A stretch of DNA of 64,000 nucleotides, from positions 1 through 64,000 of the forward strand of contig JACQZN010000080.1 of the NCBI GenBank assembly GCA_016213845.1, read 5' to 3'. A program made the translations under genes and the position numbers. This document shows, piece by piece, positions 19,264 through 29,588 of this stretch (position 1 is the stretch's first letter; every line of letters begins with the position of its first letter). This DNA is from Candidatus Wallbacteria bacterium (GTDB lineage: Bacteria > Muiribacteriota > UBA6191 > JACPRK01). The notes below the pieces were generated by a model. It saw nothing but the letters and a program-made list of their open reading frames with translations, was not told where the DNA came from and did no database searches.

Positions 19264-19318
19264 AAAACCGGGGACACACGACCTATTTTGAAAAAATAGG
19301 TCGTGTGTCCCCGGTTTT
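19264..19318. repeat. Perfect 26-bp-stem palindrome (REP/RAYT-type candidate)
   Basis: Bases 19264-19289 are the exact reverse complement of 19293-19318, with a 3-base loop GAA. The arm reads AAAACCGGGGACACACGACC then TATTTT. Arms with GGGGACACACGACCTATTT resemble short palindromes that I recall being scattered beside REP-associated tyrosine transposase genes in some bacteria. It lies 6 bases after the stop of TPR protein 1 and would also act as a strong terminator. Confidence 0.85.
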
Positions 19319-19451
19319 CCTCAGGCCAATTTCGTAAGCAACGGGGCGGGATTTGTCGATAGGGGGATCGGGAGTCTCCTGCCGCGCGGACTCCTGTTCG
19401 CCGGGCTCACGGCCGTGACCGGCGGCAAGCGATGGAGCGCGGAACGCGACG

Positions 19452-22400
19452 ATGGCTTCCAGCCTGACGCCCACGAAGGTCCTTCCCCCGTCCCTGGCCT
19501 CGGCGGTGGCCGCCGGCGACGTCGCCGGGCTGATCGAGCTGTTGCAGGGGCTCGAGCCCGAGCGGGCGGCGCTCGAACAGAGCCTGCTCTTCGAGCTGTT
19601 TCAGCATCCCGTGGTGGACGTCGCGCGCGCGGCTGCCGTGGCCTGCTGCCGGTTGCGGTTGGCGTCCTCTGTGTCGCGGCTCAGGGGGCTCCTCACGGAT
19701 GGCGACTCCCCGGTTGGAGCGGACGTGCTGGCAGCAGTTGAGGGGTGGGCCCTGCCCGAGCTGGTCGAGTCGTATCGGGAGCTGCTCGAGACCAGCGACT
19801 ATCCCTGGAAAGGTCAAGTGCTGCAGAATCTGGCGCACTTCCCCAGCTCCGACGCCGGCCGGCTGCTGGCAGCGTTCGCGGCCAACGAGGCGCCCGAGCT
19901 TGCGGTTCCGGCGCTGGTGGGGCTGCGGCGGTTCCCGAGCATGATCAACTTCCGGATTGCCCGGGAGGCGCTGGGGCGCGCCTCTGGGGACGTGGCGATC
20001 GAAGCCGCTCGCACCGTGGTCGCTGTCGGCGGGCGGACAGCCCTTCGCGAGCAGCTGCGCACGGCGCTCGCTGCGTCCGCGGAGCTGCAGCGCGAGACCT
20101 TGCGGCTGGCGCGCGAGCACGGCGACTCGCGGCTGGGTCCGGACCTGGAGCCCTGGCTGCAGTCGCCGGACGACGAACGCATCATCGGGGCGCTCGAGAC
20201 CATGAGCGCGCTCGGTGCAGCGCCCTCGGTGCGCGCCCTGGAGAGTTGCCTTGGGAACGCGGACGTCCGGGTCCGTGCCGCCGCGATGAAGGTGGCTCCG
20301 CTCTGCGGGCCACGTGAAGCCATCGAGCTTCTGGAGCGCGGGCTGGCCGACGGCACACTCAGTGTCCAGTGCGCGGCCGTGGAGGCGTTGGCAGCGATCG
20401 CAACGCCTCGGGCGATCGAGCTGCTGCGGCGCGCGCTCTCTTCGGCCGTTGCGGCCACGCGCGCCCGGGCGTTGGGGGCGCTCCACCGGCTCGCCTGCGA
20501 CGACTCCGCTGCCCTGGCCCGCCAGCTGCTCACCGACCCCGCGGCCGAAGTGCGCCGTGAAGCCCTGAGGCTGCTGGGCAGCTCAGGCCAGCTTCCAGAG
20601 CCCGCAAGCCTCGAAGGGCTGCTCAAAGACCCCGACGGCGAGGTGCGCGCCGACGCGCGCCGGCTTTCGACGGGCGGCCGCGCCGACTCCGACGAGGCCG
20701 CGCAGCTGGCCGCAGCCGGCTATGTGGACCAGGCCGCGTCGCTTCTCGTGAACGACCTGGTGGAAAAGGGAGAGGACGCCCGGACGGTCTTTCAGCTGGG
20801 CATCCTGCTCTTCGGGCGCGGCAATCATGAATCAGCGCTCGAGAAGTTCCTCCGCGCGCTGGAGCTGGAGCCCGGCCACCCGGGCGCGCTCCGCTACGCC
20901 GCCTGGACGTACGAGCAACTCGGCAATCGCGCTGCCCAGCTCGACGCAGCGCGCCGACTGTGCGATGTGGCGCCGGGCGAGATCTGGGCCCAGCGGCTTC
21001 TGGGCATCGAGGCCGCCGCGGCCGGCTTCCACGCTGAAGCGCGGGAGCGGCTGGAGCGCGTGGCCGCCGCCGAACCCGAGGATCGGCAGGTCTCCTACCA
21101 CCTGGGCGCCTCGCAGCTGGCCCTCGGCAGCCTGGACAGCGCCCGGCGTGCCCTGGAACGGTCGGTCCAGGACCCGTCCCTGGCCTCCCGCTCGCACGAG
21201 CTGCTGGCCGAGCTTGCGGTCCGCCAAGAGAACCCGAAGGATGCGGAGCATCATTTGAGGCAAGTCGTCGGCAAGGACCCGGCCGCCGCGCCCGACGCGG
21301 CCGTCGCCCTGGCCACGATCCTGCTCCAGAGCGAACAACCCGCCGAGGCCGTGCGACTGCTCCAGCCGCTGGTGCGGGGCGGCTCTGCCACGGCCAGAGC
21401 CTGGCTCGTCGGAGCCGAGGCGGCCCTGGCGATGGACCGGCCGGCCGACGCCCTCGTCTGGATCGAACGGTGCCCCAGGCTCTCCGCCGGTGACGAGCGC
21501 CGCCGCTACCTGCGCGGTGAGGCGCTGCGGCGGCTCGGAAGGCTCCCCGAGGCGCTAGGGGAGCTGGCCGCAGCCGCAGCCGCCAACTGTCCCCCGCCAG
21601 CACGATTGCTGGCGCTGGGTCGGTGCCAGGAGGCGCTGGGCGACAACGCCGCTGCTCTGGAGACTCTCGGCCGCTACCTCGCGGGCGCCGGCCGTCACGA
21701 GCCCGACGTGAGGCTCCTGGAGGCCCGCCTGCTGCGCCGGGCCGGCCGCATCGACGCTGCTCTCGAGGCCATCGAACCGATGGCGGCGTGGGACGAGCCG
21801 GGCGCCGAGTACCACCTGGAGTCGGCGCGTTGCCACCTGGCGGCCGGCGCCGCAGGCCCCGCTTTGCGCCACGCACGGCTTCACGCCGGCCTGGCCCCCG
21901 CGTCTGTCGCGGGCGGCCTGGTCCTGGCCGAGGCCCTGCTGGCCGCGGGCGACCTTGCCCAAGCCCACCGTCAGTTACAGCAGCTGAACGCTGCCTCCGG
22001 TGCGCCGATCGAAGCTCGCAGGCTTCTCCTCACGGCAGCGCACCGGCTGGGTGAGCACGCCGCCGTGCTCGAGCTGGCGCGTGAGCTGATCCCCGTCTAT
22101 CGAGACGACAGTTCGTTCTGCGAGGAACTGGGCAGCTCCTACCATGCTCTGGAGAAGTGGGGCTTCGCATGCGAGTGGCTGGGGCGCGCCGCCAGGCTCT
22201 CGAACCCGGGACGCGAGCTGCTGACGCGCCTGACGGCCTCCGAGCTCCAGGCCTGCCAGCACCGGCCGGCGCTGGAGCACGCCACCCAGCTCACCGACCG
22301 CCATCCGGACGACCCGGTGTCGCTCAGACTCCGGGGACTGGCGCTGATGGCGCTCGACCGTGCCGCAGAAGCAGTTCCGCACTTGCGCAAGGCGCTGGAG

Positions 22401-25400
22401 CAGCTACCTCACGACGACGCCGTCCGTTCGGCGCTGGCGTGCGCACTGGGGAGAATCCGGGACGACTCGGGGCTGCTCGGGCTGTACGCCGACGCCGCGT
22501 CCGTCGAGGCCGCCTCGGAGGACGCGCTGCTGGCGCTGGCAGCGGCTCGCGAGCGGCGCGGCGAGAGACGGCTGGCGCTGGAGCTTCTGGAGAGACGCTC
22601 CGGAACCGGGGCGCTCTCCGCGTGCGGCATCGCCCGCTTCGCAGAGCTCTGCCTGGCGGACGGGGACGTCGTCCGGTGCGAAGGTCTGCTCAACTCGGCC
22701 CTGGCGGGTCAGCCTGACGAGCCCCTGCTGCTCGAAGCGCGCGCCCAGCTGATGATGCGCCGTAACCGACCGCGCAATGCCGAGGCCGACCTGCAACGGG
22801 CGCTCAATTCCGACCCGGACCGGCTATCCGCTTTGAGGCTGATGGGCGAGATCAAGCTCCAGCTCGGCGCGTCCGCCGAAGCAGCGGCCATGCTCCAGCG
22901 GCTGGTTCGCTCGGGCGGCGCCGATGCGCGCGCCCACCTGGCGTTGGCCCGGGCTCAGCTTCTCCTCTCGCAGCCGGAAAAGGCCGAGAAGTCGCTCCGA
23001 GCTGCGCTGGATGCCGATCCGCAGGAGCCCGAGACCGCGTGCGAGCTCGTGCTGTTGCTGGCGCGCCAGGGCCGCCGCGAGGAGGGCAGGGGGCTGCTGG
23101 CCGACTTCGCGTCGGGGCGCATCGCACGGCTCCAGGCCCTGTGCGAGCGGGCGGGCCGGCTGGCCGCCGAGGGTGCTGCGGACGAGGCGCGGTGGTTGCG
23201 CCGGGAGCTGGCCGCGCTGGGCGCGCCGGTCCGTCTGGCGCTGCTTCCCGTGGTCCTGGAGCTGGTGCGGGAGAAACGCGATCGCGAGGCCTGGACCGTC
23301 ATCCTGGAGCACGGCAGCAGCTCCCCGGAGGCGCTGCCGGTGCTGGCCGAAGAGCTTGTCGGAGAGGGCCGGGTGGATCTGGCTCGCGAGGTCTACCGCC
23401 GTTCATTCGAGCTCAACGGACGAAACGTGTCCGATTTGATGGGGGTGGCTCGTTGCCACGTCGCGCTCGCGGAACCGGATAGGGCGCTTTCGGTCCTCCG
23501 GGAGGTCGATTCCCGCACGGGCGCCAACGTCGAGTCTCGCCTGCTCAAGGCTCGAATTCACGTCTCCAAGGCAGATGAGCCCGCCGCGCTCGAGGCGCTG
23601 CGTGGGGTCCTCGATCTGGAGCCGGGACATGTACCCGCGCTGGAGATGCTCACCCGCCTCCTGGTGGAACAGGGCAAGACCGAGGAAGCCTCCGCGCTGG
23701 TGGAGCAATGTCTGGCGCGCGACTTCGGCCGAGCCGAATACCACGTGTTGAAGGCGGCCGTGTGCCGCGCCCAGGGCAGGCTCCCGGACGCAGCCGATGC
23801 GCTGCTCTGGGCCGCGGGTCTCGATCCTGCATGCGAGGATGCGTCCTGCGAGGCGGCCGCGTTGCTCCTTCAGAAGGACGATCGCGCCGGCGCGCGAGAC
23901 GTGCTGGCCCGGCTGCTCTCGGCCAACAGCAAGTCGCGCCGGGGACGGCTGATGCTGGCCCAGATCCTGGTGAAAGACGGCGATTTCGACGGCGTCCTGC
24001 GTGAGTGGGCCGAGGCCGAATCGCACGGGGGGCTCAACGACGAGGAGTCCGAGGCCTACGTAACGGCGCTCTGGGCGACCGGCGAGCGCGAAGAGGGCGA
24101 CCGGCGCGCCAACCGGCTGCGCCTGGAGCACCCCGATAGCCCGCGCGGCTGGCTGCTCTCGGCCCGGATGGCCCGGCGCGACGGCAACGACGCGGCCGCG
24201 GCGGAGCTCTACTCCGAAGCCCTTCGACGCCAGCCGGACATCTTCGATGCCGCCGCGGGTCTGGCTCACTGCCTGGAACGCACGGGCCGGCCGGCCGAAG
24301 CCATCCATCCAGCCGCTCAGGCTGTCAAGCTGCGGCCCGACGACCGAGGCGCACGATTCCAGCTGGGTCGGCTCCAGATCGTCTGCGGTCAGCCGCGGGA
24401 AGCGGTCCCGAATCTGGAGCTCGCGGTCGACGCCCCCGAGGAGGCTCCCAGCGAGGCTCGGCTGATGCTGGCCAGGGCGTATCTGACGCTCGGAAATCGC
24501 TCTCGCGCAGCGGACCTCCTGGCGGGGACCGAGCGGCCCGGCGCAGAGGCGCTGGAGCTGCTGGCCGATCTGCACTACGAAGACGGAAACTGGGAGCGCG
24601 CCGCCGATGCCTATGGGCGCCTCGAGGCCGCGGCCGGCTCGCTGGACGTTGGCCTGGAGAGACGCAGGGTCGAGAGCTGCCTGAAGTGCCACCGGCTGGT
24701 GGACGCTTCGTCGGCGCTGTCGAGCCTGATGGGCCGGCTTCCGGCGTCGGAAGCGCCTGCGCTGGCTGTGCAAGTCGTGGAGTTGGCGGAGCGATTGAGT
24801 GCTGAACGTCGGGAGGCCGAGGCCGTAGCGCTGCTCTCGGATTCGCTTGGCAGGTTGGGCCAGGCAGCGGGCGCGGGAAGGCCGCGACTGCTCATGGCGC
24901 TCGCGCGCTGCCACGAATCGGCCGGCCGCCGCGAAGAGGCCGAGCGGACCCTGGACCAGGGGCTGGCGGTGCCGCCGGTTGCCGCGGAACTCCTGGACGC
25001 CGTCGCGGCATTCCATGCGTCCGGCCAGGCGTTCGCCGGTCTGCGGGATCGGATGACCGCCCTCATTCGCAGGGAGCCTTCCAACGCACGTGCGCATCTC
25101 TACCTGGGTGCCGCGCTCTGTCGCCTGGGCCAGGCCGTGGCCGGCCAGGACTGCTGCGCCCGCGCGGCGCGCCTCGACCCGGCCTCGCTCGACTGCCAGC
25201 TCGGGCTGGCGCGCGCGGCCTCTGGGGCTGGCGATCACGAGACGGCGGTGGCGTCCTACCGGCGAGTCCTCCAACTGGACCCGGCGCATCCCGTGGCTCA
25301 AATGGAGCTGGCCGATGCGTACGACGCGGCCGGGCTGGTGCGCTGGCCGTCGAGCACTGTCAGGCGATGCTCACAGCGTCCAACGGCAAGGGCAGGCTGG

Positions 25401-26854
25401 CGCGAAAGGCCCGCGAGGTCATGGCTCGAGCCGGCCGATCGGCTCCCCGGGGAGCGCATGGAAGGGTGGACACCCAGCAAGCCATGCTCGACTGCCTGCG
25501 TGACGGGCTTCTCCCCGAGGCACGGGCCTACGCCGAGACTTTCCTGCGGTCGAATCCCTATCACCTGCGCGCCTTGCTCGTTGCGGGCGAGGTGGCTCTC
25601 CTTACCGGCGACCTGGAGCGGTCCCGGTCTCACCTCGGCACCGCGTGCGCCCAGTACCCCGGATCGGCCGACGCCCACGCGGGCATGGCTGCACTTCTCG
25701 AAGTGGCCGGCGAGCCGGACAAGGCCCGGGCCGAGGCGTTGCGCGCGCACGAGCTGGACCCCACCAGCGCGGCCATCGCGATTCAATTCTCGCGGCTGCT
25801 CCAGAGCGATTCCCAGCTGGAAGCCGCCGAAGCGGTGCTGACGAGGACTCTGGAGTCTTCGGAGGCTCCCGACGAATCGGTGCGCGTGGCACTTGCCAAC
25901 CTGGCCATCAGTCGCGGAGATCCGGCTGCCGCGCTACGTGGGCTCTCCCAGCCCGCGGTGGTGAGCCCGCAGGCAGTGACGACGCTGGCCCTTGCGCATG
26001 AGAAGTCCGGCGACTGGCGCGCTGCCGCCCGCTTGCACTCCCAGCTCCTGGCTCAGGACCCGGCGACGGCGCACAAGCCGGCGGCCGAGTTCGCCCGCAG
26101 AGCGTTGCTGGAAAACGAACGGGCGGTGGCCATCGGTCTGGGCCGCCAGCTGGCGCGCCTGGGTGCGCCGACCACGGCTCTCTGTCAGGAGCTGGCGCGC
26201 ACGGCTCCGTCCGATTCGCCGGAGCCCGGACTGGGCGCGCTCCTGGACACGGTGCTCGGGCATCTCCCGATCTCGGTGCCGACCTCGGAGCGCACGGCCT
26301 TGACCGTCGCCCTGTCGCGACAGCTCAGGCTGGCCGGAAGGCCGGCCGAAGCGCTCAAGCGAGTGGAGGGTGCGCTCGACCTGGACCCCGGCGATGCGGC
26401 CGCGCAGGAGGAGCTGTTCAAACAGCTCTACGCGGCCGGGGAGCTCTCCCGGCTCCAGACCCGGCTGGAGAAGATCACTTTCCGTTCGCCCGACAGCGCC
26501 TCGGCGTGGTGCTTGCTGGCCAGCACGCGCATCGCGCTCCAGAGAGCGTTGCCGGCCCAGGAGGCGGCGGCGCGTGCCTGTGCTCTGGAGCCCGCGGGGT
26601 TCGACGCGCGCCGGAGCCTGGCCCGCGCCTGCAAGCTGGCCGGCGAGTACGAGCGAGCCATCGCCGAGTACAAGGCCGCGCTCGGGCTGCGTCCCAACGA
26701 TCCGCGCACGCTCTACGAGCTGGCTGCCACCTACACGGCCTCCGGCCTGCAGGAGCTGGCCAGCGGACAGTGGCGCCGGCTGCTCGACCACGTGCCTGAA
26801 GGCTCCGAGCTGGCGACCGCTGCCTGGCGGTTCCTCAAGCGCGCGACCTCCTGA
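19452..26854 (+). pseudogene. Giant HEAT-TPR protein 2, broken by a one-base frameshift near 25340
   Basis: Frame one runs from ATG 19452. Residues 1-410 are HEAT-like helical repeats (for example EAIELLERGLADGTLSVQCA), followed by TPR repeats. At about 25340 coding leaves this frame. The text AYDAAGLV is continued in another frame as ALAVEHCQAML, and TPR repeats then run to 26854. Frame one alone ends at 25841 with some 166 nonsense residues. One extra base near 25340 would give about 2467 residues. The repaired junction aligns with the C-terminus of the upstream TPR paralogue (YEAAQPAAAIACFDKVLAL), so the break falls inside a conserved repeat. It may be a true mutation, an assembly error or, less likely, recoding. 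The downstream part could start at ATG 25367. Confidence 0.75.
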
Positions 26855-26870
26855 CGCGAGCCGCGTCAGG
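26850..26870. terminator. Hairpin containing both convergent stop codons
   Basis: CCTGACGCG (26850-26858) pairs with CGCGTCAGG (26862-26870) around loop AGC. The TGA of the + strand TPR gene (26852-26854) and the TGA of the - strand gene (complement of TCA 26866-26868) occupy symmetric places in the two arms. It is a probable bidirectional terminator, though T tracts are poor. Confidence 0.6.
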
Positions 26871-27864
26871 GCGGGTTGTTCATCGTCACGGGCGCCGAGA
26901 ACCCGCGTGCGGCCTGGGCCGCGGGAAGATCCGGGTCGTCCCGGTCGGTCACTCCGACCAGCACCTGGTTGGCGCCGGCTGCCAGCGACTCGCTGCGAAT
27001 GGCCGTCCTGTAGACGACGCCGGGCGCCACGCCCAGCCCGGTCTGGATCGGGCGCAGCGCGCCGCCCGTCTCGCTGACGAAGATCGTGGCGAATCCCTTG
27101 AATCCGGCGCTGAAGGCGAGGAAGTTGAAGCGCTGCGTGACCGGGTTTCCGGCGCCGTCGTTGCCGATGACGACGTTGCGGACCTCTGCCGCTGCGGTCA
27201 CCGGGATGATGGGATGCGTGGAGACCGGGTCGTCCGGTGTCGTGCCGACGGGGAGCGGCGCCTCGAGGAACACGTCGAAGAAGAGCGGTTGGGTGGCGGG
27301 CACGCGCAACGTGCCGGTACCGGCCAGGTAGAGCCCGTTGGTGACGCTCGAGTTGTTCCCGCCGTCGAGCACCCTCTGGAAGAGATCTACCAGGGAGGTG
27401 GGTGTGATCGGCTCGGCGTCCTTCAGGATCTCGAACATCTCCTTTGCGCCCGTCGCTGCGCCCCAGCTATCGCGCACCCCGAACAGGGTCGTGCCCTGCG
27501 TGAACGTGCGCTGGACGACGGAGACGACCCGCCAGCCGCGGACGGCTGCGATCGGTTCGGAGAAGACCGGGCGCACCACGGCGATACGCTCCTCGGGGTC
27601 GATGCGGGGGGCAGCGGTCCGTTCGGCTCGACCGAAACCGCTGTTGTCGGGGGTCAGCTGTCCCACTCGCAGTCCGTCCTGGGATTTGTCGACGAAGACC
27701 GGCCCTTCCTTGCGGGTGATCTTCGAAACGGCGCGAAACGTGTCGAGACCGCGCTCGTCGCCAGCGCCCAGAAGCCGGACACGATGCGAGGCGGCGACCG
27801 GCGGGGCCAGTGCGGCCGCCAGCCAGACCGAGACCACCAGGGCCGAGCCGAGTCTGCTCCTCAT
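26866..27864 (-). CDS. Exported protein of unknown function
   Basis: 332 residues with a clear signal peptide: basic MRSRLG, hydrophobic SALVVSVWLAAALAPPV, cleavage near AAASH. The mature part is beta-rich and Gly/Thr/Asn-rich, with no motif I recognise. It has few cysteines and no membrane anchor, so it should be periplasmic or secreted. Segments such as NGLYLAGTGTLRVPATQPLF and FNFLAFSAGFKGFATIFV suggest an all-beta fold. It ends convergently with the TPR gene and lies downstream of lgt (79-base gap), possibly in one transcript. Function unknown. Confidence 0.7.
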   Translation of the reverse strand: MRSRLGSALVVSVWLAAALAPPVAASHRVRLLGAGDERGLDTFRAVSKITRKEGPVFVDKSQDGLRVGQLTPDNSGFGRAERTAAPRIDPEERIAVVRPVFSEPIAAVRGWRVVSVVQRTFTQGTTLFGVRDSWGAATGAKEMFEILKDAEPITPTSLVDLFQRVLDGGNNSSVTNGLYLAGTGTLRVPATQPLFFDVFLEAPLPVGTTPDDPVSTHPIIPVTAAAEVRNVVIGNDGAGNPVTQRFNFLAFSAGFKGFATIFVSETGGALRPIQTGLGVAPGVVYRTAIRSESLAAGANQVLVGVTDRDDPDLPAAQAARGFSAPVTMNNPP

Positions 27865-27943
27865 CGCATGAGCCTTCCGCCCGGGAAACCGCTCACCGGG
27901 CCACCCGGATCATGTTAGCGCGCGGTCCCGGCGGCGCAAACCG

Positions 27944-28714
27944 CTACGCGGGCTTCTGTCTGCGATGCCGCCAGATGAGCCAGACGTGGGCCGTCACCGC
28001 CGCCAGGACCACGGCGATGCTGACGAGCTGGCTCGGCGAAAACCCTCCGAGGAAGAAGCCGCCGCGGTCGTCGCCTCGGAAAATCTCGACGATGAAGCGG
28101 GCAATTCCGTAGAGGTAGCCGTACATCACCATCACGGTCCCGAGCGGCCGGTCCCGCCTGGCGTAGTACCAGTTCAGGATGCCGAAGATGACGCCCAGGA
28201 GCAGGAGCTCGTAGACCTGGGTGGGATGGCGAGCCAGGGTGTCGTTGGTCGTGGCCGGAAAGCGCATTCCCCAGGGCAGGTCGGTCACGGCGCCGTAGCA
28301 GCAACCGCCGAAAAGGCAGCCGATGCGGCCGAAGAACTGCCCCGTGACCACGCTGGGGGCGGCGATGTCGCTGCATGCCAGCATCGGCAGGCCGACGCGC
28401 ACGCAGTAAACGAGGCAGAACACCAGCGCCAGCAGGAATCCGCCGTAGTAGACCAGGCCGCCTTTCCAGAAGAGCGGGATGTCGAGGAGATTGTTGCGAA
28501 AGAGGTCCCATTCCAGGATGACGAACATCAGCCGGCTGCCGCCCAGGCCGCAGAGAATGAGCCAGACCTCCATGTTCAGCACTTTCTGGAGGTCGATGCC
28601 GCGCTTCTCGACCCGGTGGTTGGCAAGCATCAGGGCGGCCATGAAGCCGAGCGCCATCGTTACGGCGTAGGTGTGCAGCTCGAACGATCCGAGGCGAAGG
28701 AGGATGGGGTACAT
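27944..28714 (-). CDS. lgt: Prolipoprotein diacylglyceryl transferase
   Basis: Lgt transfers diacylglycerol from phosphatidylglycerol to the lipobox cysteine of prelipoproteins, the first step of lipoprotein maturation in the inner membrane. Seven hydrophobic segments are visible. Signatures: VYYGGFLLAL, the glycerol-binding GRIGCLFGGCCYG (the cysteine-rich variant of the usual GRIGNFxNxE) and RHPTQVYELLL. The start is set at 28714 (MYPILLRLGSFELHTYAV), the usual Lgt N-terminus. A start at 28753 would lie inside the terminator of the next gene. Several lipobox proteins in this window (39828, 41333 and probably 36647) are its likely clients. Confidence 0.94.
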   Translation of the reverse strand: MYPILLRLGSFELHTYAVTMALGFMAALMLANHRVEKRGIDLQKVLNMEVWLILCGLGGSRLMFVILEWDLFRNNLLDIPLFWKGGLVYYGGFLLALVFCLVYCVRVGLPMLACSDIAAPSVVTGQFFGRIGCLFGGCCYGAVTDLPWGMRFPATTNDTLARHPTQVYELLLLGVIFGILNWYYARRDRPLGTVMVMYGYLYGIARFIVEIFRGDDRGGFFLGGFSPSQLVSIAVVLAAVTAHVWLIWRHRRQKPA

Positions 28715-28751
28715 GACGCGGCGAGTGTAACCGCCCGGTGCCGGGAATGAC

Positions 28752-28780
28752 AAACCCGGCGGCCCTTTCGGACCGCCGGG
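28752..28780 (-). terminator. Rho-independent-like terminator of the small exported protein gene
   Basis: On the - strand CCCGGCGG and CCGCCGGG form an 8-bp stem (28755-28762 with 28773-28780), extended by a further C-G pair or two past one mismatch, followed by TTTGTC. It sits 28 bases after the stop at 28808 and just before lgt. Confidence 0.65.
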
Positions 28781-28807
28781 AGAGAGGTTGCCAGTGAGGG
28801 GGGAGGA

Positions 28808-29431
28808 TTACCGGTTGTAGCTGCTGCGGATGCTGTCGAAGTACGCCTGGCGGGCGGACTCGAAGTTGGCGCGGGCCGCGTTGCTGGCGTTGGTATCGCT
28901 TCCGCGCAGGGAATCCTGGTACTCGCGGGTGGCGGTGATCCAGCGGTCACGAACGGCCTGGAGATTCGAGTCGCCGCCGGTCGCTCCACCGGTCTCGCTG
29001 CCGCGCGGTCCGTAGCCCCAGCCGACGTTGTTCTGGTACTGGTTCTGCCAGCCGGCGTTGAAGTTGCGGTTCCAGTCGTTGTAGCTGTAGCTGTCACGGC
29101 TGGGGAAGAGCTTGTCGGCGATCCACTTGGCGACTACGAAGCCCACTGCTGCAGCCGCGATGCGGCCGATCGGGCCTAGGCTGGCGCCGAGGAAGTAGCC
29201 GGCGACACCGCCGAGCACGCCGGGAATCCAGCGAAGCAACGTGGCTCCGATGCCGCGCCCGTCGCTGAAGCGGTTGTTGGTGCCCCACTGGTTGTTCCAG
29301 ATGCGCAGACCGGAGTCGCCGCCTCTGGAGTTGTCGTTCCAGCTCTGGGCCTGCGCGGTCATCGGGAGCGCGAACAGGCAGCCAACGAATGCCATCAAGG
29401 TCAAGGCCGAGATCATCCTGCGGTACGTCAT
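28808..29431 (-). CDS. Small exported Gly/Asn-rich protein
   Basis: 207 residues from ATG 29431, which has a perfect AGGAGG eight bases upstream. Signal peptide: MTYRRMISALTLMAFVGCLFALPMTAQAQ, cleavage near AQAQS. Next come a Trp/Asn/Arg-rich stretch, a Gly/Ala/Ile hydrophobic segment (GVLGGVAGYFLGASLGPIGR and on, residues 70-105) that could span or insert in a membrane, and a Tyr/Asn/Gln-rich region. A charged helix ends in ARQAYFDSIRSSYNR. No family recognised. It has its own consensus promoter and terminator, so it is a monocistronic and probably well-expressed envelope protein. The C-terminal helix looks like a coiled coil. Confidence 0.8.
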   Translation of the reverse strand: MTYRRMISALTLMAFVGCLFALPMTAQAQSWNDNSRGGDSGLRIWNNQWGTNNRFSDGRGIGATLLRWIPGVLGGVAGYFLGASLGPIGRIAAAAVGFVVAKWIADKLFPSRDSYSYNDWNRNFNAGWQNQYQNNVGWGYGPRGSETGGATGGDSNLQAVRDRWITATREYQDSLRGSDTNASNAARANFESARQAYFDSIRSSYNR

Positions 29432-29500
29432 AGTTCTGCCTCCTTGGCAACCCGGTGAAGGGGTCTGTGTTATTGCACTACAGATGCGAAATGTACCTGA

Positions 29501-29529
29501 AGTATAAGAACGACCCCCAGGGGTGTCAA
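29501..29529 (-). promoter_or_regulatory. Near-consensus sigma-70 promoter
   Basis: On the - strand TTGACA (29529-29524), a 17-base spacer, then TATACT (29506-29501). The predicted start is near 29494, giving a leader of about 60 bases before ATG 29431. It is the best promoter match seen in the window. Confidence 0.75.
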
Positions 29530-29588
29530 TCGACCCCCCCGAAAATAATTTCTTCAGCTCCGGCCTGCAATCTGCACCCCTCGCTATC

